Assembly (NCBI RefSeq): GCF_900112265.1
Contig: NZ_FOLO01000058.1
Span: forward strand, 1 to 36,342
DNA from: Pseudoalteromonas denitrificans DSM 6059
GTDB taxonomy: Bacteria > Pseudomonadota > Gammaproteobacteria > Enterobacterales > Alteromonadaceae
DNA: 36,342 nt
Direction: 5' to 3'
This document shows, in pieces, positions 7,665 through 16,649 of this stretch. Position 1 is the first letter of the stretch. The number at the start of each line of letters is the position of its first letter. A model generated the notes under the pieces. It made no database searches, had not been told where the DNA came from, and saw only the letters and a program-made list of their open reading frames with translations. The translations under genes were made by a program, and so were the position numbers.

Positions 7665-9020
7665 TCATTCTTGGCTGGCAACAACTTCCTGATCATCAAG
7701 CCAAACTAATGTATCATAATAACGACGAATATTATCAACGTAAGTAACAGCAACATCACCCCGAGCATAACCATATCGTGTATTTCGATAATAACGCTTT
7801 TTACTTAAAAATGGTAAATACTTTTTAACATCAACCCACTTATCAGGATCTGCTCCTGATTGCTCAGTTAACTTTCGAGCATCATTCACATGGCCCCAAC
7901 CTAAATTATAAGATGCTAATGCAAACCAAAGTTTGTCAGGAAACATAATTCTATCAGGAATTCGATTAATTAATCGGCTTAAATAAATCCCGCCACCACG
8001 AATATTTTGTTCTGGCTCTAAACGATTTGTAACACCAACTTGCTTTGCTGTTGCTTGTGTAATCATCATAATGCCACGCACACCAGTAGGCGACTTAGCC
8101 CTTGGATCCCACATAGATTCTTGATAACTCATAGCCGCTAATAAACGCCAATCTAAATCTTTAGCATATTCTTCGAACCAATGTTTGTATTTAGGTAATA
8201 CCTTTTTTGTGGCCTTTATAAAAGATAAAGTATTAATGTAATTAAACTCTCTGACATGACCAAAGTACTTCTCTTCTAATATATTTAATTGCCCATTTTT
8301 TTGGATAACACCAAAAAACTCAATTAATAAGGCATAGAGAGAGTCATCCGTATTTTTTGCCAACATCCAGGCGACCGGCTCATTTTTAGTAACAGAAAAA
8401 CCTATACTCAATTGCGGATGATAACGTCGAAAAACCGACAATGTACTAGAGTCAGCTATGGTATAGTCAATTTTATCATCAATAATTGCCTGTAATAGTT
8501 CTGACTCGTCCATATCATCAGTCTCATTCCAGTTTAATTGTTCAAACTTTTGTTTTGCTTCTAGTAGACTATCTGAATGGCTGCTTTTAGCTAAAACAGT
8601 TAGATTACCATTTAGCTGAGTAAAGTTTCTGGGACGTTTTTGACCTTGTTTAAAAACAAGTTTTTGACTAATTTCACGATACTGAGGAGAGAAACGATAT
8701 TTATTTAACCGAGTTTCATTAATGCTTAAGCCAGAGGCTATAATATCTATATTGCCATTTTCTAATCGAGGAAATAAATCACTTAAATTAAAAAAAGGCA
8801 CGATCTCTAATTCAACACCAATAAAATCAGCAAATGCCTGCGCTAATTCATATTCAAACCCTTGTTCACCTTCAGAATTTTGGTAAAAAGTACTGGCACC
8901 AACTAAAGTGCCAATTCGAATTTTATTTTGAGCTGATATTTTATTTAGCTGAGTATGACCGTTTGGTTCAGAACAAGACATCAGTAAAAAAACACATAAT
9001 AAAACACACCTATTTCTCAA
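7665..9020 (-). CDS. mltF: Membrane-bound lytic murein transglycosylase F
   Basis: Cleaves the MurNAc-GlcNAc bond of peptidoglycan, forming 1,6-anhydroMurNAc, at the outer membrane inner face. The 451-aa product begins with a lipoprotein signal whose lipobox LMSC places the acylated Cys at 16. A type 3 periplasmic solute-binding domain (about 33-265) precedes an SLT lysozyme-like domain (about 285-405). Glu301 in AAMSYQESMWDP is the catalytic acid, followed by GVRGIMMIT and ASYNLGWGHV. This two-domain order is specific to MltF. Translation starts at TTG with a strong AGGAGGT 10 bp upstream. In E. coli mltF also neighbours purL and tadA. Confidence 0.95.
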   Translation of the reverse strand: MRNRCVLLCVFLLMSCSEPNGHTQLNKISAQNKIRIGTLVGASTFYQNSEGEQGFEYELAQAFADFIGVELEIVPFFNLSDLFPRLENGNIDIIASGLSINETRLNKYRFSPQYREISQKLVFKQGQKRPRNFTQLNGNLTVLAKSSHSDSLLEAKQKFEQLNWNETDDMDESELLQAIIDDKIDYTIADSSTLSVFRRYHPQLSIGFSVTKNEPVAWMLAKNTDDSLYALLIEFFGVIQKNGQLNILEEKYFGHVREFNYINTLSFIKATKKVLPKYKHWFEEYAKDLDWRLLAAMSYQESMWDPRAKSPTGVRGIMMITQATAKQVGVTNRLEPEQNIRGGGIYLSRLINRIPDRIMFPDKLWFALASYNLGWGHVNDARKLTEQSGADPDKWVDVKKYLPFLSKKRYYRNTRYGYARGDVAVTYVDNIRRYYDTLVWLDDQEVVASQE

Positions 9021-9076
9021 AATAAACAGTACCTCCTACCAATGTTTAATAATTTAAAACTATTCAATAGTTTCTA

Positions 9077-10798
9077 TCACCAGGTTGCTATTTCATTACT
9101 TTTAAAATTTGCCAAGTTCAATTCAAAAGGTGCCATATAAAAATCATCTTTCCAAGCTTTTTTAACTGCCGTTTCTTGATGATCTACAGCTTCTTCAAAT
9201 TTACCCAACTTAGCATAAGCTGCTGCCATATATTCATATGCTCTAGGATCATCAAGTTCATCAGCGACTTGCTCAGCTAAAACGATTGCCTGTTCAAGCT
9301 CTGTTTTATTATTGGAATGTTTTGCATAAAAACCTGCCAATATTCTTTTTGCAGCTAAATATTCAGCTTGAGATGCAGAAATTAACCAATACTTTGCTTT
9401 ATCAATATCTATATTAGGAGCATTTTGTGAACGCATAATACATTTTGCAGCTTGTACCTGTGCTGGTATGTAGCCACTATCAGCTGCTATTGTTAATAAT
9501 CGCATATTACAGTTTGCTCCTAATAAAAACAGGCTTTGCTCATGCCCCCCTTTAGCTGACTCCTTTCGCCAGTAGCTCGCTATTTCATATTTCGATTGAT
9601 TAACAATTGCTTTTAGACTGACATGCGCTCGATTGATATAATTTGAAAATTCTTTATTACGTTTATTATTATTATAGAAAAACTCAGCAAGGTAAGGCCC
9701 TTGTTCATCAGATAATTTTTTAGGTTGAGAAAATTCCAAATCCCATTTTTTAAGTGTTTTTTCTGCATTCACTTTTAGCTCATTTGGAATATTTACATGC
9801 TTAAACTCTTGGTGTCGTACCACTTCCCCCGATTTATTTAACCAAACTAAATAGTTAAAATTAAAAAAGTCAGTCTTTATTTCGCTGTTATATTTAAAAA
9901 CAGGTTGTGCAGTTTTAGGTAAAAATGCATTAATAGGCTCCTGACTCGATTCAACTTCTGATTCAGGTAAGGCAATAACAAAATCAGGTAAATCATTCAT
10001 TAGCTCTAGTAAATTTGATAATTCTGCTTGCGCTTCAATATCACCAGAACGTGCTTTGCCATATAAACGTTTCTTTTTAGCTGTAATTGACTTAAGTATT
10101 TTTCCTGAAAGGTCACCGCTTTTAAATACGCCTGAAAATTGAGCATTCGAAAAAGTCCGTAATGAACCTGCAATTTTTATAATTTGATAACGAGATTTTT
10201 CTAATTTTTCAGCAACACTTTCACCAAACTCTTTTTCTGGATATGTACTCAACAAAACTAAATCTCGAGGCACACCATTTCTATCGATATCAAAAATATA
10301 AGATGCAAAACCAGGGACCCCATCTCTGGCTAAAGATGATGGATATTCTACCTCAGGGTTTTTACTTCGTTTAGGAGGTGGGTTATAGCTATGATTATTA
10401 ATAAGTGCCGTATTTATATTATTAGAGCCATGTTGGCCATATAATCCAATAAGTTCAACAGCTTTACTTTGTGCTTTTTTCAATTCGATATCAGATAAAC
10501 GCTTTATTACTGATTTTCGAGCCTGCTTTGCCATCATAAAGCCATTGTCGATAGCTACCGAGAAATAAGCATAAGACATAACATTATTAACTTTAGTCCC
10601 TTGACCCCTTAGATATTGCACACCTAAATTAAACTGACTTTTAGCATGACCAAGGGAGGCTGTTTGTTCATATAACTCAAATGCTTTTTGATAATCTTGA
10701 TCTAAATAAGCATCCATAGCTTGAGTTGCATTTGCAAATAACTTAGGACTGAAAAATATAAAGAGAAAAAAACTGAAAGTGAATGCTAGCTTATTCAA
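9077..10798 (-). CDS. Periplasmic Sel1-repeat protein with TonB-C-like domains
   Basis: Not a named family I recognise, 573 aa. A Sec signal peptide (about 1-22, ending KLFA-NA) predicts export. Sel1-like repeats (SLR) occupy about 40-95 (ASLGHAKSQFNLGVQYLRGQG). At about 150-215 the pattern VEYPSSLARDGVPG, then FDIDRNGVPRDLVLLSTYPEKEFGE, matches the C-terminal domain of TonB. A second, more divergent copy is visible at about 300-370 (FNYLVWLNKSGEVVRH, then AEKTLKKWDLEF). More SLR/TPR-type helices fill about 400-550. There is no transmembrane anchor or proline-rich TonB spacer, so it is not a normal TonB. It starts at TTG with GGGAG upstream. Role unknown; a periplasmic scaffold is a guess. 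Confidence 0.75.
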   Translation of the reverse strand: MNKLAFTFSFFLFIFFSPKLFANATQAMDAYLDQDYQKAFELYEQTASLGHAKSQFNLGVQYLRGQGTKVNNVMSYAYFSVAIDNGFMMAKQARKSVIKRLSDIELKKAQSKAVELIGLYGQHGSNNINTALINNHSYNPPPKRSKNPEVEYPSSLARDGVPGFASYIFDIDRNGVPRDLVLLSTYPEKEFGESVAEKLEKSRYQIIKIAGSLRTFSNAQFSGVFKSGDLSGKILKSITAKKKRLYGKARSGDIEAQAELSNLLELMNDLPDFVIALPESEVESSQEPINAFLPKTAQPVFKYNSEIKTDFFNFNYLVWLNKSGEVVRHQEFKHVNIPNELKVNAEKTLKKWDLEFSQPKKLSDEQGPYLAEFFYNNNKRNKEFSNYINRAHVSLKAIVNQSKYEIASYWRKESAKGGHEQSLFLLGANCNMRLLTIAADSGYIPAQVQAAKCIMRSQNAPNIDIDKAKYWLISASQAEYLAAKRILAGFYAKHSNNKTELEQAIVLAEQVADELDDPRAYEYMAAAYAKLGKFEEAVDHQETAVKKAWKDDFYMAPFELNLANFKSNEIATW

Positions 10799-11017
10799 AC
10801 TGGGCTCCCTGTTAGTTGGTACGTGGCCTTTAAACTTTAATCGTGTAAAAAATCAAGCCATTTGGATGTCGATGTTAACAGCTGGTAAACAATGGTGCAA
10901 ATGAGAAGTTTGCAATTATATCAATATGCATTGTAATCACTTAAGAATAAATACTTAAAGTATATTTTAAAATCCATAATATTGACTTAAACATTAAAAT
11001 AACACAGTTTAAATAAG

Positions 11018-12535
11018 TTATACTTTTGCTAACTGCGCTAAAAGCCGTTCGAAAGAACGATAACTAAGTGCTTCTTTTAAATGATTTATATTTATATTTT
11101 TACAACGTTTTAGATCTGCAATAGTTCGAGAGACCTTTATAACTCTGTGATAAGAACGGGGTGACAAACCTAATTTTTCACTTATTTTAGCTAAATAAAC
11201 AAGTGTTCCTTCATCAAGTGGACAGAAAAGTGAAATCTCTTTATTTGTTAAATATGCATTAGCCTTATATTGTCGCTTTAATTGTATTTCTCGGGCTAAT
11301 TTAACTCTGCTTTTAACTTGCTCATTTGTTTCTGTGGTTTGTTGAGATTGTAGCTCTTGACTAGAAATACGTGGAAGTTCCACTTGTAAATCAATTCTAT
11401 CTATAAATGGTCCTGATATTTTAGACAAATATTTGAGTACCTGATCTGGACTGGCACGTTTATCGGTATGACAGCCTGTAGGGCTAGGGTTTAAGGCGGC
11501 TATTAACTGAAATCTAGCGGGAAATTCACTTTGCCTTGCAGCCCGAGAAACCATCACTTTTCCGGTTTCCATTGGTTCACGTAAACTATCCAATACTTTA
11601 CGTTCAAATTCAGGAAGCTCATCTAAAAACAAAATACCATTATGAGATAAACTAATTTCTCCTGGTTTTGGATTTGATGAACCTCCCACTAAAGCCACCG
11701 CAGAACAAGTATGATGAGGATTACGATAAGGGCGTTTTTTCCAATTATTTAAATTAAGCTGCTGCCCAGTAATAGAATACACAGCTGCAGTTTCAAGTGC
11801 TTCACTGTTAGTCATTTCAGGCATGATACCAGTCATACGCTGTGCTAACATAGATTTACCAGTACCTGGCGGACCTAAAAAAAGTAAATTATGTGCGCCT
11901 GCCGCTGCAATTTCTAATGCACGCTTGCCCTGTAGTTGACCTTTAACATCAGATAAATCAAATTCAATTTCTGTATTTGATTTTTCAGTATGCCTTGAAT
12001 AAATTTGATTAAAAGGCAAAGATTGTTGACCATTTAAATCCAGCCATACCTGCTGCAAACTTATAACAGCTTTTCGATTAGCATCTTCAATTAAGCTTGC
12101 TAACTCATCATCAGCGTGAGGAATATAGCAACAACGTTTATTACGAGTTGCTGCCATTATTGAAGGTAAAATAGCATTGACGGTCCGAATTTCGCCGCTT
12201 AAAGCAAGCTCTCCATAAAACTCATAATGATCTATTTCTGAATTTTGTAATTGTCCAGACGCCAACAAAATACCTATTGCAATTGCTAAATCAAACCTGC
12301 CACCATCTTTTGGTAAGTCAGCAGGTGCGAGATTAACTGTGATCCTTGAATCTGGGAATAAAAATTGAGAATTAACTAAAGCGCTACGGACGCGATCTTT
12401 TGATTCTTTCACCGATGTTTCAGGCAAACCTACAATACTAAAACTCGGTAGGCCATTGCTTAAGTGAACTTCAACAACCACTTCAGGCGCTTGCATGCCC
12501 AATAATGCCCTAGAGTAGGTTCTTGCGAAAGACAT
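11018..12535 (-). CDS. comM: YifB/ComM family Mg-chelatase-like ATPase
   Basis: A 505-aa AAA+ ATPase close to E. coli YifB in length. Vibrio ComM of this family is a hexameric helicase that promotes branch migration during natural transformation. An N-terminal Lon-protease-like (ChlI) domain covers about 1-170. The Mg-chelatase ATPase core has Walker A GPPGTGKSM with Lys227 and Walker B ILFLDELPEF. A C-terminal Mg-chelatase domain covers about 405-500 (LSPRSYHRVIKVSRTIADL). The ATG start has AAGGA immediately upstream, unusually close. The gene stands alone, with gaps of 219 bp downstream and 111 bp upstream. Whether this strain is competent cannot be told from the window. Confidence 0.94.
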   Translation of the reverse strand: MSFARTYSRALLGMQAPEVVVEVHLSNGLPSFSIVGLPETSVKESKDRVRSALVNSQFLFPDSRITVNLAPADLPKDGGRFDLAIAIGILLASGQLQNSEIDHYEFYGELALSGEIRTVNAILPSIMAATRNKRCCYIPHADDELASLIEDANRKAVISLQQVWLDLNGQQSLPFNQIYSRHTEKSNTEIEFDLSDVKGQLQGKRALEIAAAGAHNLLFLGPPGTGKSMLAQRMTGIMPEMTNSEALETAAVYSITGQQLNLNNWKKRPYRNPHHTCSAVALVGGSSNPKPGEISLSHNGILFLDELPEFERKVLDSLREPMETGKVMVSRAARQSEFPARFQLIAALNPSPTGCHTDKRASPDQVLKYLSKISGPFIDRIDLQVELPRISSQELQSQQTTETNEQVKSRVKLAREIQLKRQYKANAYLTNKEISLFCPLDEGTLVYLAKISEKLGLSPRSYHRVIKVSRTIADLKRCKNININHLKEALSYRSFERLLAQLAKV

Positions 12536-12646
12536 TCCTTGTCCTTAATTTAGAGAAATAATTTAAGTCTAGTAAACTTCAGTTCAGCAGCAAGTAATTA
12601 AATTTAAAATACTGCGAAAACACCTAAACGCTAGATAAGCTTCTCT

Positions 12647-13267
12647 CTACTTAGATTTTACATAATGGAAAACAGGTAAACTCCACCCCCACTTTAATGC
12701 GCCTAAACGTAACGATAACGTTGCTAACATACTTAAAACCATTGCAACCTCAGTATTAACTGAAAAATTTAAACTTTGAGTATAAACAATACCACCTAAA
12801 ATACATGTAGTTGCATAAAGTTCACTTTTAAGTACCATAGGTGTTTGTCTGGCGAGTACATCTCGGATCATGCCGCCAAAACAACATGTAATTGTCCCCA
12901 TCAATACAGCAGTCATATCCTGAACGCCGTAATCAAGCGCTTTTTGCACGCCCATAACAACAAAAAATGCTAACCCGAGCGCATCGGCAACTTCTAATAC
13001 TATTTGTGGAAAATCTTTGTTTTTATTAACCCAAACAATAGTAATAAATGCAGCTACAAAAATTGAATATAAATAACTTTGATCTTGCAGCCAAAATACA
13101 GGTGCATCTAAAATCACATCACGCACAGTACCACCCCCTATCGCTGTTACAGATGCTAATACAATCACACCAAAACCATCAAGTTTTTTCCGATAAGCAA
13201 CTAAAGTACCCGATACCGCAAAAACCGCAACACCAACCAAATCAAACCAATGAAATAAAGAATCCAT
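12647..13267 (-). CDS. TRIC/UPF0126-family membrane protein (YicG/YadS type)
   Basis: An integral inner-membrane protein of 206 aa with about seven hydrophobic segments arranged as two inverted repeats. Each repeat carries the family signature: AIGGGTVRDVIL near residue 43 and CCFGGMIRDVLA near 130. Bacterial members are trimeric cation channels related to eukaryotic TRIC, and some (YadS/YicG) are annotated as glycine transporters; the sequence does not decide between these. It sits alone between comM and leuD. Confidence 0.88.
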   Translation of the reverse strand: MDSLFHWFDLVGVAVFAVSGTLVAYRKKLDGFGVIVLASVTAIGGGTVRDVILDAPVFWLQDQSYLYSIFVAAFITIVWVNKNKDFPQIVLEVADALGLAFFVVMGVQKALDYGVQDMTAVLMGTITCCFGGMIRDVLARQTPMVLKSELYATTCILGGIVYTQSLNFSVNTEVAMVLSMLATLSLRLGALKWGWSLPVFHYVKSK

Positions 13268-13361
13268 AATAACCTAAGATAAATTACTCAATATAATGAA
13301 GTTAATATGCAATAAAAAAAAGAAGTTTACGAGGAATAAGTTTATAGAGGGGAGTTTATCC

Positions 13362-13401
13362 ACGCTTTATATCAAATCATTAATGACATGATACAAAGCG
13401 T
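13362..13401 (-). terminator. Inverted repeat after leuD, possible leu operon terminator
   Basis: Arms ACGCTTTATATCA (13362-13374) and TGATACAAAGCGT (13389-13401) pair with one mismatch around a 14-nt loop, starting 13 bp after the leuD stop. There is no T-run on the minus-strand side, so it may be a transcript-stabilising stem rather than an intrinsic terminator. Confidence 0.4.
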
Positions 13402-13413
13402 TTTAACTGTATT

Positions 13414-14037
13414 TTACTGCCAAGGCCGCTGCGCTTTTAACTTAGCCTCAAACGCATCAATTTGAGGGCTAAATGTTTCAGTCACACCAATAAAATCTAA
13501 ACCGCTTAATAAACGTTGTTTAATATCAGGGCGAATATTAAAGTCGATTGGATCAAACTTATCACTGATCAATTTCTGGTTTTGTAGATCAACATTAATT
13601 TGAATATCTTGTTTATCAGCAAAACACTGCTCGCTAATGGCAAATAACTTATCTAATGTCGCTTCTGGTAAAGCAATCGCTAACATTTGATTGTTCATAC
13701 AATTATTAAAAAAGATATCTGCAAAACTTTCAGCAAGGATCACAGTAAACCCATATTGTTTTAATGCCCAAGGCGCATGTTCACGCGATGAACCACAACC
13801 AAAGTTATCACGTGTTAATAATACAGTCGCACCTTGATAACACGCTTCATTTAAAATGAACTCAGGGTTTTGATCGCCATTATCTAAATAACGCCAATCA
13901 TAAAATAAAGCTGCATCAAACCCATCACGACTCGTTGATGTTAAAAACTGCTTAGGAATAATTTGATCCGTATCTACATTATTTTTATCTAAAGGCGCTA
14001 ATAAACCTGAGTGATAAACTTCATTACTTGCAGTCAT
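13414..14037 (-). CDS. leuD: 3-isopropylmalate dehydratase small subunit
   Basis: With LeuC it isomerises 2-isopropylmalate to 3-isopropylmalate in leucine synthesis. The 207-aa product has the aconitase swivel-domain features: NVDTDQIIPKQFL near residue 20 and the substrate-binding loop FGCGSSREHAPWAL near 80. Its ATG overlaps the leuC stop as TAATG, indicating translational coupling with leuC. It is the last gene of leuABCD. Confidence 0.97.
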   Translation of the reverse strand: MTASNEVYHSGLLAPLDKNNVDTDQIIPKQFLTSTSRDGFDAALFYDWRYLDNGDQNPEFILNEACYQGATVLLTRDNFGCGSSREHAPWALKQYGFTVILAESFADIFFNNCMNNQMLAIALPEATLDKLFAISEQCFADKQDIQINVDLQNQKLISDKFDPIDFNIRPDIKQRLLSGLDFIGVTETFSPQIDAFEAKLKAQRPWQ

Positions 14038-15437
14038 TATGCTTTTCCTCTGATATCTACAAATTTACCATAAACAGCTGCTGCTGCCGCCATTGCAGGA
14101 CTTACTAAATGTGTTCTGCCACCACGACCTTGACGACCTTCAAAGTTACGATTTGAAGTAGATGCACAACGTTTACCAGCATCCAATTTATCGTCATTCA
14201 TTGCTAAACACATTGAACAACCAGGCTCTCGCCATTCAAAACCCGACGCTTTAAAGATATCTGCTAGACCTTCATCTTCAGCTTGTTTTTTAACTAAACC
14301 AGAACCCGGAACGATCAAAGCTTCAATGCCATTTACAACTTGTTTGCCTTCAACAATTTGCGCTGCAGCACGTAAGTCTTCAATTCGGCTATTAGTACAT
14401 GAACCAATAAATACAACATCAACTGCGATATCTGCAATTGCTTGACCTGGTTTTAAATCCATATAGGCAAGTGCACGACGAATAGCATCAGCTTTAATTA
14501 GATCTGTTTCTTTATCAGGATCTGGAATGATCTCATCAATGCCAATTACTTGCTCAGGACTTGTGCCCCAAGTAACTTGTGGTTGAATATCATCGGCATG
14601 CATTATAACAACATGATCAAACTCTGCACCTTCATCTGATGCTAGTGTTGACCAATATTCAACAGCCGCCTGCCAATCATCACCTTTAGGTGCAAATGGA
14701 CGGCCTTCTAAATAGTCATATGTTGTTTGATCTGGTGCAATTAAACCTGCTTTTGCGCCCATTTCAATGCTCATATTACATAAAGTCATACGCGCTTCCA
14801 TTGAAAGCGCTTCAATACCCGTACCACAAAACTCTGCTACAAAACCTGTACCACCAGCCGTACCTAACTCACCAATTACCGCCATAATTAAATCTTTAGA
14901 AGTAACCGTTGGCTTTAAAATGCCATCAATTTGAATTTTAAGAGAACGTGCTTTTTTCTGCTGTAATGTTTGTGTTGCTAAAACATGTTCAACTTCAGAT
15001 GTACCAATACCGTGAGCAAGTGCACCAAATGCACCATGAGTTGATGTATGGCTATCACCACATACGATTGTTGTACCAGGTAAAGTAATTCCCTGTTCAG
15101 GACCTACAACATGAGCAATGCCTTGCTCAATAGAGTTTAAATCATAAAGCGGTACGCCAAACTGCTCACAGTTATCAGTTAAAGCATTTAACTGATTTTG
15201 TGCCACTTCACTTGCAGCTGAGATTTTACGAACTTTGGTCGAAATATTATGATCCATAGTCGCAAATGTTTTATCTGTTCTTCTCACAGGACGGTTTTGT
15301 TCGCGTAAACCTGAAAATGCTTGTGGAGAAGTGACTTCATGTACTAAATGTCTATCTATATATAATAAATCTGTTTCATTATTTATTGCTGTGACAGTAT
15401 GCGACTGCCAAATTTTGTCATATAAGGTTTGTGCCAT
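14037..15437 (-). CDS. leuC: 3-isopropylmalate dehydratase large subunit
   Basis: Aconitase-family subunit of 466 aa, the E. coli length. All three [4Fe-4S] ligands are present: Cys347 in FIGSCTNSR and Cys407 and Cys410 in EPGCSMC. CGDSHTSTHGAFGALAHGIGTSE marks the active-site region. It forms the heterodimer with LeuD, encoded next and overlapping by one base. It is separated from leuB by 127 bp that contain a REP-like palindrome, so leuCD expression may differ from that of leuAB. Confidence 0.98.
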   Translation of the reverse strand: MAQTLYDKIWQSHTVTAINNETDLLYIDRHLVHEVTSPQAFSGLREQNRPVRRTDKTFATMDHNISTKVRKISAASEVAQNQLNALTDNCEQFGVPLYDLNSIEQGIAHVVGPEQGITLPGTTIVCGDSHTSTHGAFGALAHGIGTSEVEHVLATQTLQQKKARSLKIQIDGILKPTVTSKDLIMAVIGELGTAGGTGFVAEFCGTGIEALSMEARMTLCNMSIEMGAKAGLIAPDQTTYDYLEGRPFAPKGDDWQAAVEYWSTLASDEGAEFDHVVIMHADDIQPQVTWGTSPEQVIGIDEIIPDPDKETDLIKADAIRRALAYMDLKPGQAIADIAVDVVFIGSCTNSRIEDLRAAAQIVEGKQVVNGIEALIVPGSGLVKKQAEDEGLADIFKASGFEWREPGCSMCLAMNDDKLDAGKRCASTSNRNFEGRQGRGGRTHLVSPAMAAAAAVYGKFVDIRGKA

Positions 15438-15509
15438 TACTTGTTTCGCCCCAAAATTTTTTGCTCAGTACTCTAATCATAACTCGATAAAACTTTATGC
15501 TACTTTGCA

Positions 15510-15555
15510 AGGCTAAAGCCTAACCTACATAAACCTGTGGGTTGGGCTTGCGCCT
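15510..15555. repeat. REP-like imperfect palindrome between leuB and leuC
   Basis: Two 20-nt arms (15510-15529 and 15536-15555) match as an inverted repeat at 16 of 20 positions around a 6-nt loop. The core is AAGCCTAACC opposite GGTTGGGCTT. The GGTTGGGCTT...GCC pattern resembles palindromic intergenic repeats that I recall as common in marine Alteromonadales genomes; copy number cannot be tested here. Confidence 0.6.
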
Positions 15556-15564
15556 AACAAAATA

Positions 15565-16644
15565 TTAAATTCTTTCTACAATTGCCGCTGCTACATCACT
15601 TGTTGTGTAACGCTCGTTTGGATAAATATCTTGCGTGCCTATGCCAGCTTTAACAGTTTCTGCTACTGCCTTCTCAATTGCACGCGCCGCTTCTTCTTGC
15701 TTAAGAGAATAACGTAGCATAAGTGCCGCACTTAAAATTTGTGCAATCGGATTTGCAATGCCTTTACCTGCAATATCAGGTGCAGAACCACCAGCGGGCT
15801 CATATAAACCAAAACCAGTTTGGTTTAAGCTAGCTGAAGGTAATAGACCCATAGATCCGGTGATCATCGCACATTCATCAGATAAAATATCACCAAATAA
15901 GTTATCACATAAAAGTACGTCAAACTGTGCAGGATCTTTAACTAACTGCATTGCAGCGTTATCAACATAAATATAATCAAGTTCAACTTCTGGGTAACTC
16001 TTAGATACTTCAGTAACCACTTCACGCCATAAAATACTTGAAGCTAATACATTAGATTTATCTACCGAAGTCACTTTATTACTTCGTAATTTAGCTGCTT
16101 CAAAAGCAAACTTAGCGATACGCTCGATTTCAAAACGTGAGTATTTTTGTGTATCAAATGCAAATTCTTCAGCACCTTCACCTGAACGACCTTTTTCACC
16201 GAAGTAAATACCTCCAGTTAACTCACGTACACATAAAATATCAAACCCTTTTTCACTAATATCAGCACGAAGTGGTGATGCAGCACTTAAAGCTGGTAAT
16301 AACTGTGCAGGGCGTAAATTACAAAATAAGTTAAAATGTTTACGTAGTGGTAATAAAGAACCTCGTTCTGGTTGCTCTTGTGGTGGTAAATCAGCCCATT
16401 TTGGGCCACCTACCGAACCAAATAAGATTGCATCAGCATTATCACATGCAGCTAGAGTCGATTCTGGTAATGCTTTACCAAACTTATCAATTGCAGCGCC
16501 ACCAATAGCGTGATGTTCACGGTTAAGCTTTAAATTAAATTTATCACATACAACATCAAGTACTTGCTCTGCTGCATTCATGATTTCAGGACCTATGCCA
16601 TCCCCGGCTAAAACTGCAATGTTAAATTCTTTTTGAGTAGTCAT
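15565..16644 (-). CDS. leuB: 3-isopropylmalate dehydrogenase
   Basis: Oxidatively decarboxylates 3-isopropylmalate with NAD+, the third step of leucine synthesis. From the ATG at 16642-16644 the product is 359 aa (E. coli 363), beginning MTTQKEFNIAVLAGDGIGPE. An upstream in-frame ATG at 16680 would overlap leuA by 31 bp; I reject it because AGGATAAGAG serves as a Shine-Dalgarno for the later start, which lies 5 bp after the leuA stop. The family pattern DNLFGDILSDECAMITGS (Mg/substrate site) and LYEPAGGSAPDIAGKGIANP are intact. Confidence 0.97.
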   Translation of the reverse strand: MTTQKEFNIAVLAGDGIGPEIMNAAEQVLDVVCDKFNLKLNREHHAIGGAAIDKFGKALPESTLAACDNADAILFGSVGGPKWADLPPQEQPERGSLLPLRKHFNLFCNLRPAQLLPALSAASPLRADISEKGFDILCVRELTGGIYFGEKGRSGEGAEEFAFDTQKYSRFEIERIAKFAFEAAKLRSNKVTSVDKSNVLASSILWREVVTEVSKSYPEVELDYIYVDNAAMQLVKDPAQFDVLLCDNLFGDILSDECAMITGSMGLLPSASLNQTGFGLYEPAGGSAPDIAGKGIANPIAQILSAALMLRYSLKQEEAARAIEKAVAETVKAGIGTQDIYPNERYTTSDVAAAIVERI

Positions 16645-16649
16645 TTCTC

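Noticed and set aside
10799..11017. Terminator-like palindrome (ATACTT/AAGTAT) near 10951 in the spacer downstream of comM
   Set aside because: The loop would be a single base and the pairing is all A/T-rich, so it is not a credible hairpin.
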